A DNA stretch of 64,000 nucleotides, taken from the NCBI GenBank assembly GCA_964036155.1, contig OZ038423.1, positions 60,589,249 to 60,653,248 on the forward strand. The letters run 5' to 3'. This stretch comes from Diploscapter coronatus. Its lineage: Eukaryota; Nematoda; Chromadorea; Rhabditida; Rhabditidae. Below are positions 44,301 through 53,874 of this stretch, piece by piece; position 1 is the stretch's first letter, and the number at the start of each line of letters is the position of its first letter. Below the pieces are notes generated by a model, which was given only the letters and a program-made list of their open reading frames with translations, did no database searches and was not told the origin of the DNA. Position numbers and translations under genes: made by a program.

Positions 44301-47300
44301 ATTTTCGAGGTAATTCACCGAGCAATCTAAATTTATTTTGAAAATTTCCTATTTTTCTTCGAAATTTCAAAAGTTTTCATTATTTCCCAAAATTTCCTCC
44401 TTCCCTTTGTCAATTTCTCCTCGCTCTTTCGCGTTTTCCCCCTATATCGATTTTCCGAAATTCGCTCTCATATGCTCCCCTTTTCAGAGAAACTCCACGG
44501 CAAGCAAAATAAATTTTGCCAAAATTCATATCCATCTCACTACCACTCGACAATCTTGCCATATCGGATAAACGGGTTTTCGCCATCTTATGTCGGTGGA
44601 TGCTATTTCTCTAAGAAGTACACGAATTAATATGGCGCCGTCGGTCGTGCTCCAGAACCTGAATACATCGTCGACGTCGACGTCAGTGTCTTCCGGAGTG
44701 GCACGTCGAATTTTGCCTCCACGGAGGAGACTTATTTCTGCTCCGGCAGCAAGGTTTTCACCGCCCGAGGAAGTGAAATATCAGCGGAGCACCAGAAGGA
44801 GCCCAAAGACCCCAAGTCCTCCTATGGGAAAAACCTCCATAGTTCAGAAAAGACAGCCCTCCAAAAGGCAATTGGTTATCGTGAAGAATGGGGTAAATAG
44901 GAATTTCCTAGAAATTTTCATTATGATACTTTTTGAATACGACTAATTTCCTCGAAATATAGTTTGATTTTAGGATTTTCGGAAACTTATTTAAATTTTG
45001 ACTGCCCAAATGACGGCGAATTAAAGATGATCCTCATCAAAACATATCTCGCTTACCTCGAAACATACCAATTTGGGATACCATTTTCTATAGAAAGTCG
45101 ATACATTTAAAAATACAATAATTGTCCATTTTTATGATCTTCCTTTGCAGAACCATCAGCGCAACTCGCCTCCTATGGAGAGTCCGGACATGCATCGATT
45201 TGACGAATCCCCAAGAAGTGCCTCATACAATCAGAGCGAGGTACGCTGGTTCCCCTAATTATCGGCAGACTGGAAAGTAATTACCATTGTTATTACGAAA
45301 TATCCTGGGGAAAATATTCTAAAGAGTTTTCTGATGCAATTACTTTCCAAATTGCCTAATTATGTCGACTTAATTATCCTAATTAAATTCCTTAATTGGC
45401 GAGGTTCAATTGTTGTGTCGTGGCGCATGACTGTGAAAGAGAGGTGGGGCTAAGATTTCGAAGTTCAAAATGAGATTTTTTCATGTAAGAATTGCATGCA
45501 CGCGATTTAATCTGATTGAAATTCGGAGAAATAGAGGGAAAACTTGAGAGAATAAGAGGAATAATATGAAATAATTCGCATGGCGTGTGGGTGTCTGTAT
45601 AAATGTTGTTCAATGGATGCGGCTTTTTTCAAATTATGATTCTTTTTCGTCTCCCAAATTTATATGATCTCAGCCTATTGAATTTTGAACTAACAGATGA
45701 TGAACTATGCACATACAAAATGGGGAGATTCTAAAACCTCGAAAAATGTTAAAATATCGATTTTATGCTAATTTTATACCATTTGATAGCTCTCAACCTG
45801 GAAATCGTTTTGATGCAGGTTTTTCGTAAAATGCCGATTTTATTCAAATTCTACGCCGTTTTATATCCCTTGGTCCGTAGATCATTTTGGTGGTGAACTT
45901 ACCTATGACCGAAATTTTTCAACCGAAAAATCAATAATTTAGATTTTGTTCGTTCTTTCGGTTAAAAATGCAGTTATTTACCGAGGAAATTCTGTTTTTC
46001 GCAACCGCGTCGAGTTGGAAAACGAAAACTCTAAACACAAACTTAGGCCGTCGTCTCTTTTTAAGTGAGGGAAAAGACGCCGAGTAGCTTATTATTCTCG
46101 GAGAAATAGTGTGGGAAAATTAGAGGTCTAGAGGAAAAAGTAGAATTTTTCGAGACAAAGGTCGGGAGACCAAGTTCTATCTTTAGTGGTTAGAGCCCAG
46201 AGAAGTAAGATGTCTGCAAAATAGAGATTTTTGGCTTTCAAGGAAAAGCTCTACACAATTATGCTTACGTTTCACCGGCATTTCGTTTGTTTGGAAGATT
46301 GTTTTTATTTTCGAACATTTTGTGATCTTTGAAATTTTCGTTCTAAGTAGGTTTCAAACATCTTTGATGACAACAAACAATGATAAATTATCGTTCAGTT
46401 AGTCATTTTATGTTCTGTAAAAAGGCTATCGGAATATTTTGGGGAATTTCTTTCAACTTTAAGACTTTTAAGATGAAACATACTAAACGAGTTTGATTTC
46501 GTTCACCTTTTATGATTGACCTGAATATAATTTTTTTAATAATATTTTCATGTCTCCATTTTATCATCAATAGAGCGCAAAATCTTATAAATTAGCAATT
46601 GGGCGCAATTTCTGGCAGCAATATTTTCCATTCCTTTCCTTCTGAGCTCGTTGCAATGCCCTGGAGGCGCTTTATCTAACGGAGAAGTACAAAGAATAAA
46701 GGACATTTTCCGAAAGAAAACGAAAAGAAAGCGCAAGAAAGGGCAAAATAAGTTTAATGTCCAAAGGACTTTTGTTGGAAGAAATATTTTTGGATTTATT
46801 TAATTTTTAGAATCACATTATTTTATGCTTTTTATTAATACTAGGTTCTCAAATTGATTCGCAGAATTAGCTGAAAAGTATTATGGTGTCTCTGAAAGGA
46901 ACTTTTTTAAATATTATTTTTCTCTCCAGAAAAAAATCGATTTGACTCGTTCGGATCTTTGAGGGTGGTCTTTGTCGAGTTTTTTCGCTTGTTTTTGCAG
47001 TTTTTGAGCTGTCACTGAGTGGGGCCTTTTTATTTTGCGACGAAAGGCCGAAAAAATCGAAATATGGTCCTCTGAAAATGATGCTTTGTGAAGAACATTT
47101 GTAAACAAACTGGATTTTTGCAAACATTAGCTAAATTTTTGAAATCAAGCATTTTTCTAATTTTACAAAAAATTGATTTTCATCATTTTTAACATCAATT
47201 TCGATAGAAAATGTAGGCCCAAATGCGTCATCGTAAATAGGGAAAATTCCCCGATTTTCTCGATAAACCCCCTTTCTGAATCACGCTAAAATTGTATGTG

Positions 47301-50300
47301 CTTTATTTAAAGCTGGGACATATGAATGGTCTAATTAAGCTTGGATATAGGCGCATGAAATCTGGGATATGTGAAAAATTAGAGATATAAAATTTTTACA
47401 AAATATTAAAGGAGTTAATTTACAAAAATCCATTTAAAAAATTTTGTACCTTATTATTTTAGCTAACATATAAAATAAAAGTTTCTAATTTGCACAAGTT
47501 TGCAAAAATTTCTACATTTCTCCTCGAAACTCTGAAAATTGCAAATAGCTCAAATATAAAGCGTGTGAATTTTTCACCATTCCAATCAGATTTGTTTATC
47601 GATAAATGTGGCATCGAATATTCTATGAAAACGTGTCATGCTTCGCCCTTTGAATTGATACATATTGAATTTGCAAAAAGCTGGTGTTTAGAATTTTAGC
47701 TGTAAACAGTAAAAATTCGATTTCATAGGTTTCAGATTTTTTATGCTTTTTAGTCAAATTGTAGCTCTCTAATTTACCGCACATTTTTTAAATTTAATCT
47801 AGTAAAAAATTTTCAACTTCAAGCAATAATTTTCAAAAACATTGAAACTGAATTTTCAAGAAGGCCTAATTTTGATATCTTACCATAGTTTTATTAATTT
47901 TTATCGATCGATAATTTCTTTGCGAGAAATTTCGACATCGTCAATCAAAGATCTTTTTCACCATCAGACAAAGACATTGACTTCTCTTAATCTTTTTCTC
48001 TACCAGGCATAAAACATTGACTCCGTCAATCTTTGACTCTCGAACAACCCTTTTCTCCGTCTAGCAAAAACGCACATAGTTCTTCTTCATCAATTGGTTT
48101 TCGCTATCTTTCCCTTGTCTCTCAATTTAACGTACTATTTCTCTTGTTTCTCTTCGTTTCTAATACTATTTCTTTATCTTTCTCTAGAGTCTCGAAAATT
48201 ATTCTTATCTCTAATCGCATAGACAATGCCCAGCCAGCTGTCATTTGCTATCTTTCTTTTTTCTCCTCTCTCTCTTTAGCATCATTCTTTTCTTCTCTCA
48301 CTTTTCCACACTATTTCTTCAGTTTTATCTCATTAACCCGAACAATTTCCAAAGCATCTCAGGTTTGCGAAATTCCGCTTATTTTTCAAAACAAACCTAT
48401 TTTTCTCTATTGCCTTGAAAGTCTGTGTTCCCGTGTCGAGAGATAGGCGAGCAAAACCGTTTGGGATATCGGAGTTATTTACTCTTGTTTATGATACAAT
48501 CTCATTCAAAATCTATTGATCATCACGTGAAGTTTGCTCGTTTTCGTTCGATAGCGCATGGATTTGTGGATTTATTGCGATTTTTGCTGATCTTGGATCA
48601 GATAATTTTTTTAATTTTACGAGATTTAAAAAATTGAATTTGAATATTTCTACTTTCTGCAGCAATTATGTCATCCGCACCATCTTAAAATCACATCTTT
48701 TGAGTCCTAGATCTCTGAAGCTCACACAATTTTTTAGTGTTCCGGATTTCTTCGGCTTGTGTTGAGGTCATGCATTTTGATTTGATACGCATGTGTGGAT
48801 TTATCGTTTTCGAGCCAATTATTCGAATTTTTTTTGAAAAGAGATCAACAATTTCTGGAAGGGATCAATTTTTTCTAAAAAAGATATCGAAATTTCTAGA
48901 TGCTGGATGACCTAATAATTGACGAGATTTTGTCACTCGAGCAAGAGCAAGAACAACGCCATCGCACCGGCAAGCCGGTTAGTATCTTGAAAATTATATC
49001 AGACGGTTTTCCGAGGGTTATCTTATAACATAGACGAGAGAGTATGGAGGGAAAGAATTAGCTAAATATGATATTGGACGGTTTTCCGGGACTATAGTTT
49101 ATCATTGGATTAGAGCAATTTTTTTAATGGAATATCAAGAGTTCAAAGTCCTCTTTCTGTACTTGCTAAGGACATTTCATGCCCTGATGCAATTTCGTCC
49201 CAATCTCTTGGTTTTTTCTCGAACGTTGGTCTGTTTTGAGCGAACTTTTTCCGAGCGCCAATTTCGAAACCAGTTTTCTAAATTTTAGACGGGGCAAATT
49301 TGACATTTCAAGAGAATCTTTGTTGGGGAAAAGTAAAAATTATGGGAGCAATAATTAATTTTATGGAGTTCGTATAGTGAACTTTTGAGATAAGATGGTC
49401 TAAAATTGAAAATTCTAGAAAATAGAAAATTGTCTCTTAGGGCATAGTAAATTTTTAATTCAATCGCGCCTTTTATCCTTTGATGCTTCTCTGAAATTCA
49501 ATTAATTAAATGTACGCTATGTCTGGGAGACTTGCTGAGAAAGTAATTAGCATAATTAAATAATTCCGATAATAAGCGTAAATAAAAGTATCACTTTCAC
49601 AAAACTACATGCATTTTATTACTTGCTAAGATAAGGTAAAAATATATTGTCAATGACTGATTATTTGAGTATTTTAAAGATTACGATACTAAAGATTAGA
49701 GATCATTAAATTTTTGAGAGGTCAGAAAATGAAAAAAGTCGAAAAACGTCCATCCGAATTCTTTTCGCTGCCCATCATTTTGTATTGTAACAAACGGCGA
49801 AAAACGACGCAAAAATGAGCCTCGGAATCTTCTCAGTTCGACGAAAAATGCACAGAAAAACCCCGAAAGTTCCCGTGTATTTTTACTGATAAGATGTTTG
49901 GACATTTATATTTCGGCTGGTTTTCAAATGTTTAAACCCTATTCTTTAGCATTATACTTTGATTTAAACAAATATTGATCTTTGATGATCCAATGCTATT
50001 GAAAATTCAACATAACTTACCTAAATTTTATTCAACAAATTTTTTTCCTCTTTTCTCATACAATTCCCCTTTCATAACTGTAAACACTGGATTTCAAAAC
50101 GCAAAGATCGCTTTGAAAGCAGATAGGCAGATAAAAAATTGGGAAAACCATAAAAAAAAAGTGAGAGAGCGAAAAAGACGCAGAGCAAATTATCGACCGA
50201 TTTTTCTGAATCGAAAAATTTTCAAACCAATTCAAATAAATTTAAAGTTCTGATTCTGAAAGGAATTTTCAAAGGTCTATTATTAATAGAAAATTGAGGT

Positions 50301-53300
50301 ATTAGATCTGGTTGAAATTAAAAATTTCGCACTGAAAATTTGGATGTTAAGTTTCAAATCCTGACTTAAATTTTTTGGGGATTTTTTAGATTAGTGATCC
50401 GTTTAATAAAACATAAATTTATAAATAAAAAAAAATTTTTAAATTAAAATAAAACTTAAAAAGATAATTTTAAAAAATCAATTTCCAGATGTCCGTGCCA
50501 TATTCTAATTCTTGTGCTGATAACCTGACGCAACTTACTGGTTCCGGTCAGACGAATGCAAGGAATATTGGTGGAGGCAGTTCTGGAGGGTCGGGTCATT
50601 CGGGAAGTCCGATCACCATTCCGGGCAACATCAACACCAATTTCCGACAGGCAAGGGTTTTAAATCAACTATTTTTAATCTTAGGATTTTGTATTTTATT
50701 CTTCTTCTCGTATTTCATTATTAGGTCACTTCAGATAGGCTGAAGATTTTGTTTCCACTTTTTAATGTTTCGAATTTTTTTAAATATGATTAGACGTCTA
50801 GAATTTGATGCCATCTTGATAGTTGAACAGACGTTGGAAGTTTGTCGATCCGATATAGGGTTCTTCATTGTCTAATGTTCTCTTATCCATAATGACGAAT
50901 AGCTAATTGAAAGTAGGCTACGATATTTCTCAGCAAGATTCGAATATCGGATCGACAAACTTCCGTCTGCAGCTGAATAGTACATTGAAAATATCGAATT
51001 TCTTAACATGGCGAACTTTATGAAATTTTTCATAAAATGACTGAGCTAAGTATCGAAAAACTATCAACTTACCCAAAATTTTTGACCTGACAGTAACCAC
51101 TATCAACAATTATAAAAGTTTTAAAAATCGATAAAAAAAAAGTTAGAATAAAATCGGTTTTCAGGTAGTCTCATCATCCGCTCCGACCTCCTCAATTGAC
51201 ATGGACCAAATGCTTTTGGCTGCACAAGGAGGGGATCCCTCGGATGAATATTACAGAGATAGAAGGAAGAAGGATATTCATAATATGAGTGGGTTTTAGT
51301 TTTATTCATTTAAAAAATTAGAATATGATGCTGTAGCTAAAGTGATTCTGATTATGAAATATTTGCAACAAAACGAATGATTGCTGAAAATACATGTTTC
51401 AGTTGAGCGTCGTCGACGATACAATATTAACGACCGTATCAAGGAACTTGGACACATGCTGCCGAAGGTTTCCGCTGAGTAAGAATTTCTTATTTTATTG
51501 AAAATTTGAACGAAGACAGCCTTTTTCGTAATATCCTTCACATGACAAGTAATATTTTCATCAAAAGACATTCTTTTATGGTTTTTTCATTGAAAATTTA
51601 GATGTAGATCAGCTTTTCCCTCAATTTTGATCATAGTATTACTGATACTTTTTACTTCGAATGAGAAAAGGGCATGATTTTTGATGAAGATCATCTTATT
51701 TCTTGTCATTCCTCTATAAAAATCTCAAAGGTCTCTATTTTAAATTGAACGTTCAGAAAATCCCATATTCAAAGTGTTCAATCTAGGGACATGAAGTTGA
51801 ACAAGGGAACGATTCTGAAGGCCTCGTGCGAGTACATCCGATGCCTCCAGAAGGAGAAGGACGCCATGGCGCGCCAACAGCAGCAGAGTCACCAATACCA
51901 GCAGTACGCCAAACAGTATGCCGATCGGGTTAAGGTAGGGATTACTGTTATAATTTGTGTTCCAGATCTAGGAAGACTTTCAGCCAGAACAAAAAATTAT
52001 AGAGGAGGGGGCTCGCAATTGCAATTTTTTTCTATATCGAGTTAAAGGATATTGGGTCCGCAATAAGATTTTTGCTGAATATTTTGTATTAAGAGAGGTT
52101 CGCGCGAAATACCTGGCTTAAACCCTTCGTAGGTCTGTTTGCTCCTTTAAGATTTGAAATTTGAACACGTGTTATGCCCTATCAAAGAGCAGGAATTCCA
52201 TATCTTTAATGCCTATACTTTCGAAAGATAACAGGAAATGTTTGAACACTTTCATTGAATTTTTGATAAAATTACCTTTGCTACGTGCAGCCGACAGCCG
52301 AGAATAACTGAAGTGTTTCATTAAAATCTATTCAAGGATTGCTCTGAAGCATATTTGAGCAATTAATTTCAGGAACTCGAAGAAATGCTGCATCGACACG
52401 GCATTCAGGTGCCCCCGAGTCAATTGCCACCAGTGTCGAGAATGGTCGACAAACCCATCAAACAGGAGCCCGAAGAGCAGTCCAGTCCCAACCAGACCAC
52501 GCCTTGCGGATCATTGGTGAGTTCATTATTTTAATTTTTAAATCGAAGATTAGATAGGTTTAAAATTTAATTATCTTTCACTGAAACGTTGTCGCATCAG
52601 ATAATAGATTGAAGCTTTTAGTTATGAATAATGAAGAAAACCTAAATATTTAGCGTAGGCTTCAAACAATTACCACTTCATTGCACCGCTTTTAAATCTA
52701 ATAAGCCGAGCAAGAGATTGTTTCATGAAAACTAAAGTCTACAAATTGATAAAGATGAAATTGCTATTTTCAGTCCTCGGGGTTTATGTCCCAACTGTCA
52801 GACGGCACGGCCGCCATGCAAATTACAAGCCCTCTCGGAGGCCAGGTACAGAATTTTAAACAAATTTCCAGTCTTAATTTTTAAACCTATCTAAAATTTA
52901 AAAATTCCTACCCTTAATTTTTTTAAAAGCTTAACCCGTAATTAAAAAATCTAAAGATAAGCTTTAGCGAGGTCAGCCCATGCCGATTCCTTCACATGGA
53001 AGTGACAGCTATTATTCGGTCGGAAGCACCAGTCCTCCGGAATACGGTAATTTCTTATTGATCATTCAAAATTAGCACAATTAGCTTTCATTTTTTCTAT
53101 GTTTTAGAATAAATGATAAGTAGATCTAATGATATGCCAAAGCGGTACAACTGAAAATCCAGATCAATTTCTTGAGCATTTTGAGTTAGGTTTCGAAATT
53201 TTTGACTAGAAGCAGTATTATCGAATGTGATCTTCATGTCACGTGGGGATGAAATAATTACCCAATTAAAAATTTCGAATTACCCTAATTATAGGTACGC

Positions 53301-53874
53301 CCCAGAATTGGCGCGATATGCAGCACCAGCAACAACAGGGGTTTCCCGACCTTATGATGGACGATATTTCAACTTTGCAGGTAAAGATAATTACCCAATT
53401 AAAGCAATTGTCTTCGTTAATTACTCCAATTAAGCCAATTATAGAGTAACCCTCTGTTGAACGGCGGTGATCCCCTGATTTCGCAAGCGGGTGCTCACCC
53501 TTCACCTCATCTGGCTGGTAGTCAAATGTCCCCGGATATTCAGTGGGATCAGGTTCGGTATTTTCTTTTATCGATTTACTACGTTTCAATTTTTTCCGAT
53601 TTTCAATGAATAAATGCAAAAAAATGGATTTTATCGTTTTTTGAAACTTATATCAACTTTCTAGCCGTGAAAATTTACATATCTTGATCAGAAAACGAAA
53701 TTTTTACAAGAAATCTGATCTTCACCCAAAAAGTTGTCTTTTACCTTAAAATCATAAATTGTTGAATAAAAAACGATCTCCATTTTAAAATCCTGATTTT
53801 CATTATTATAGGCCGGTTTCAGCCCCGACGGCCAAACTATTCAGCATAACCAGAATCAAATGGATTATTCCTAA
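15292..53874 (+). CDS. hlh-30: TFEB/MITF-family bHLH-Zip transcription factor (HLH-30 type), whole gene
   Basis: One in-frame model uses 15292-15321, 15886-15987, 16802-16865, 17242-17366, 28825-28911, 45151-45240, 48900-48977, 50489-50650, 51165-51288, 51403-51478, 51787-51934, 52373-52516, 52774-52845, 52968-53046, 53295-53380, 53445-53552 and 53812-53874 (stop TAA), giving 545 residues. In this model the activation motif [12 protein letters not shown] is at 169-180. The basic region is at 277-299, with class-B E-box contacts H285, E289, R292 and R293 in [15 protein letters not shown]. The helix-loop-helix runs to about 335 and a Gln-rich zipper to about 370. A consensus SUMO site, IKQE, is at 391-394, and a TFEB-like tail has DPLIS and MSPD. 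The family controls lysosome, autophagy and stress genes through CACGTG sites and moves between cytoplasm and nucleus. Order, spacing and end motifs all fit TFEB/MITF. The N-terminal half is poorly conserved Gln/Ser/Pro-rich sequence. Which 5' exons join together is inferred from frame, not proven. Confidence 0.9.
17367..18709. other. hlh-30 intron and upstream region of the MIGTVP first exon
   Basis: No exon is visible. From about 18174 to 18540 the strand is G/A-rich around a GC-rich patch (GCCAATGGCGAACTC near 18376, GGCCACGCCCAC near 18412). The last 70 bases before 18710 consist of AATTA-type units. This could include the promoter for the exon at 18710. Confidence 0.5.
18710..18829 (+). 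CDS. hlh-30: hlh-30 alternative first exon (MIGTVPQAP)
   Basis: An open 40-codon exon starts at an ATG and stops at the strong donor ACG|GTAGGT in phase 0. The peptide is Asn, Gln, Phe and Pro rich ([24 protein letters not shown]), with composition unlike the surrounding intron. No TTTTCAG acceptor lies next to the ATG. Only an ACTAG at 18697-18701 could serve, so a first exon is more likely than an internal one. It would join the common exons at 28825 or 45151. Confidence 0.6.
18830..23790. other. hlh-30 intron, about 5 kb
   Basis: No exon or RNA gene was recognised. Contents are a pyrimidine block at about 19300-19520, a heptamer tandem repeat at 20578-20629, TGAAACAT motifs at 18931, 19747, 22474 and 23138, a CACGCCCACTTTT copy near 23034, and scattered GAAATAGT phrases (22046, 22651). 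Confidence 0.6.
20578..20629. repeat. Heptamer tandem repeat, GATATCT changing to GATGTCT
   Basis: Three units of GATATCT are followed directly by four of GATGTCT, seven units in all, preceded by a partial unit. A single A-to-G change separates the two halves, as expected of a microsatellite that mutated and then expanded. Confidence 0.9.
23791..24012 (+). CDS. hlh-30: hlh-30 alternative first exon (MMRNGGGG)
   Basis: A 74-codon open exon runs from ATG 23791 to the donor CAG|GTAGAT in phase 0. The peptide begins [16 protein letters not shown] and ends [15 protein letters not shown]. It contains an acidic YDDEPYES stretch. There is no acceptor near the ATG, so it looks like a true first exon with its own promoter. 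The base composition is clearly higher in G/C than the flanks. The link to hlh-30 rests on strand, phase and position. Confidence 0.6.
24013..28632. other. hlh-30 intron, about 4.6 kb
   Basis: No exon was recognised. It holds a purine block at 24560-24680, a pyrimidine block at 25200-25380, an imperfect 23-base direct repeat (25595-25617 and 25704-25726) containing TGAAGCCTA, motifs TGAAACATA at 26593 and 28461 and TGAAACCTA at 27122, and TATGTTTCA at 24149 in the opposite orientation. The last 70 bases are rich in AATTA units. Confidence 0.6.
28461..28816 (-). repeat. Two TGAAACATA motifs flanking an hlh-30 exon
   Basis: Exact copies lie at 28461-28469 and 28808-28816. The second ends only 9 bases before exon 28825, right against the acceptor. 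On the minus strand both read TATGTTTCA. Confidence 0.7.
28633..28707 (+). CDS. hlh-30: hlh-30 alternative or cassette exon (MMERGTLIP)
   Basis: This 25-codon exon starts exactly after the acceptor TTATTTTTAG with ATG ATG and ends at ACAG|GTAAAA, phase 0 on both sides. It can therefore be an internal cassette or, with a spliced leader added at the same acceptor, a first coding exon. The peptide ends in a Gln-rich run. Its first five residues, MMERG, repeat those coded inside the exon at 15886. Confidence 0.65.
28825..28911 (+). CDS. hlh-30: hlh-30 shared N-terminal exon ([13 protein letters not shown])
   Basis: This 29-codon exon lies between AAGTTTCAG and CAG|GTTAGT, phase 0 on both sides, rich in Pro, Ser and Gly ([16 protein letters not shown]). 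The SMPSPRK segment is a possible proline-directed phosphorylation site next to basic residues. It lies only 117 bases after the exon at 28633, so the two are probably spliced together. Confidence 0.7.
28912..44589. other. hlh-30 largest intron, 15.7 kb
   Basis: No supported exon or conserved RNA gene was found. Much of it is purine or pyrimidine blocks with GAAATAGTATGG / CATACTATTTCTC phrases, near 29690-30300, 31140-31400, 32440-32500, 34140-34690, 35170-35310, 35880-36090, 37730-37820, 38370-38520, 39690-39780, 40360-40620, 41670-41750, 42300-43060 and 43480-43640. Also present are an inverted pair AGTACTTTTC / GAAAAGTACT (39542-39597), an E-box palindrome (40871-40884), a short AC run (39345-39360), an ATC run (34478-34493) and a GC-rich island (43860-44010). 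Long open frames at 34184-34759 and 42302-42826 are low-complexity artefacts. Confidence 0.6.
40871..40884. promoter_or_regulatory. 14-base palindrome with core TCACGTGA
   Basis: CCTTCACGTGAAGG is a perfect palindrome centred on the E-box CACGTG. TCACGTGA is the core of CLEAR-type sites bound by TFEB and HLH-30. It lies inside the large hlh-30 intron, about 3.7 kb upstream of the first exon at 44590. Autoregulation is an inference. Confidence 0.35.
44590..45240 (+). CDS. hlh-30: hlh-30 proximal alternative first exon plus shared exon
   Basis: Exon 44590-44892 is 101 codons from ATG to donor GGG|GTAAAT. Exon 45151-45240 is 30 codons between TTTGCAG and GAG|GTACGC. Both are phase 0. The first peptide is Ser, Arg and Pro rich ([14 protein letters not shown], then [11 protein letters not shown]), with several Ser-Pro and Thr-Pro pairs. 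A second in-frame ATG at 44632 could also start it. No usable acceptor lies before 44590, which supports an internal promoter. Starting here and running to the common end gives about 510 residues with the full activation motif and bHLH. The second exon ([17 protein letters not shown]) is probably shared by all long forms. Confidence 0.7.
45241..48899. other. hlh-30 intron, about 3.7 kb
   Basis: No exon was seen. The start (45250-45410) is rich in AATTA-type units. A GAGAAATAGTGTGGGAAAA phrase is near 46101. TGAAACATA is at 46474, and TAGGTTTCA occurs in the opposite orientation at 46348 and 47726. A pyrimidine block with several ACTATTTCTC phrases spans about 48000-48340. A TCACGTGA site is at 48523. 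Confidence 0.6.
48523..48530. promoter_or_regulatory. TCACGTGA E-box upstream of the activation-domain exon
   Basis: A perfect 8-base palindrome matching the core of TFEB/HLH-30 target sites lies 370 bases before exon 48900, which itself begins with an in-frame ATG. This fits a possible autoregulated internal start but could occur by chance. Confidence 0.3.
48900..48977 (+). CDS. hlh-30: hlh-30 exon with TFE/MITF acidic activation motif
   Basis: This 26-codon exon runs from acceptor TTTCTAG to donor CCG|GTTAGT. The peptide [19 protein letters not shown] matches the acidic helix of vertebrate MITF, TFE3 and TFEB, whose pattern is DDVIDDIISLES. This is the strongest evidence, apart from the bHLH, for membership of this family. 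The exon begins with an in-frame ATG and could start a short isoform. Confidence 0.85.
48978..50488. other. hlh-30 intron, about 1.5 kb
   Basis: AT-rich sequence with no recognised exon, RNA gene or tandem repeat. Short minus-strand and plus-strand open frames (49696-49905, 49975-50253) lack splice context and conserved features. Confidence 0.6.
50489..50650 (+). CDS. hlh-30: hlh-30 Gly/Ser-rich exon with a probable GC donor
   Basis: This 54-codon exon begins with ATG directly after TTTCCAG. The peptide is a Gly/Ser linker ([16 protein letters not shown]). The frame runs into ACAG|GCAAGG, which matches the well-known GC-AG donor consensus. Using it joins cleanly in phase 0 to VVSSSAPTS at 51165. 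A GT six bases later (GTTTTA) would add Ala-Arg and is weaker. Both keep the frame, so they may be alternatives. Confidence 0.7.
50828..50969. repeat. Long inverted repeat (foldback) in an hlh-30 intron
   Basis: A perfect 21-base inverted pair lies at 50836-50856 and 50944-50964 (inner arm GGAAGTTTGTCGATCCGATAT). It extends outward by CAGAC/GTCTG after a three-base bulge. The loop is about 87 bases. It sits in the 514-base intron that starts with the GC donor. It could be a small foldback transposon relic or an intronic RNA hairpin. Confidence 0.85.
51165..51934 (+). CDS. hlh-30: hlh-30 bHLH-Zip coding core
   Basis: Three exons (51165-51288, 51403-51478, 51787-51934) encode the DNA-binding domain. 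The basic region reads [20 protein letters not shown], helix 1 [10 protein letters not shown], the loop VSAEDMKLNKG and helix 2 [16 protein letters not shown]. The His-x3-Glu-x2-Arg-Arg spacing that contacts CACGTG is intact. NKGTILKAS is almost invariant in MITF/TFE proteins. The zipper that follows is Gln-rich and has few leucines. The splice in helix-loop-helix at GCTGA|GTAAG followed by CTAG|GGAC recreates the codon for Glu. Confidence 0.95.

Noticed and set aside
48033..48446. 137-codon open frame just upstream of the activation-domain exon
   Set aside because: C/T-rich with ACTATTTCTC phrases as in the other repeat blocks; no donor in phase with exon 48900 was found.
53266..53619. 117-codon minus-strand open frame
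   Set aside because: Runs opposite two hlh-30 exons and their intron; the plus-strand reading joins correctly into the TFEB-like tail.
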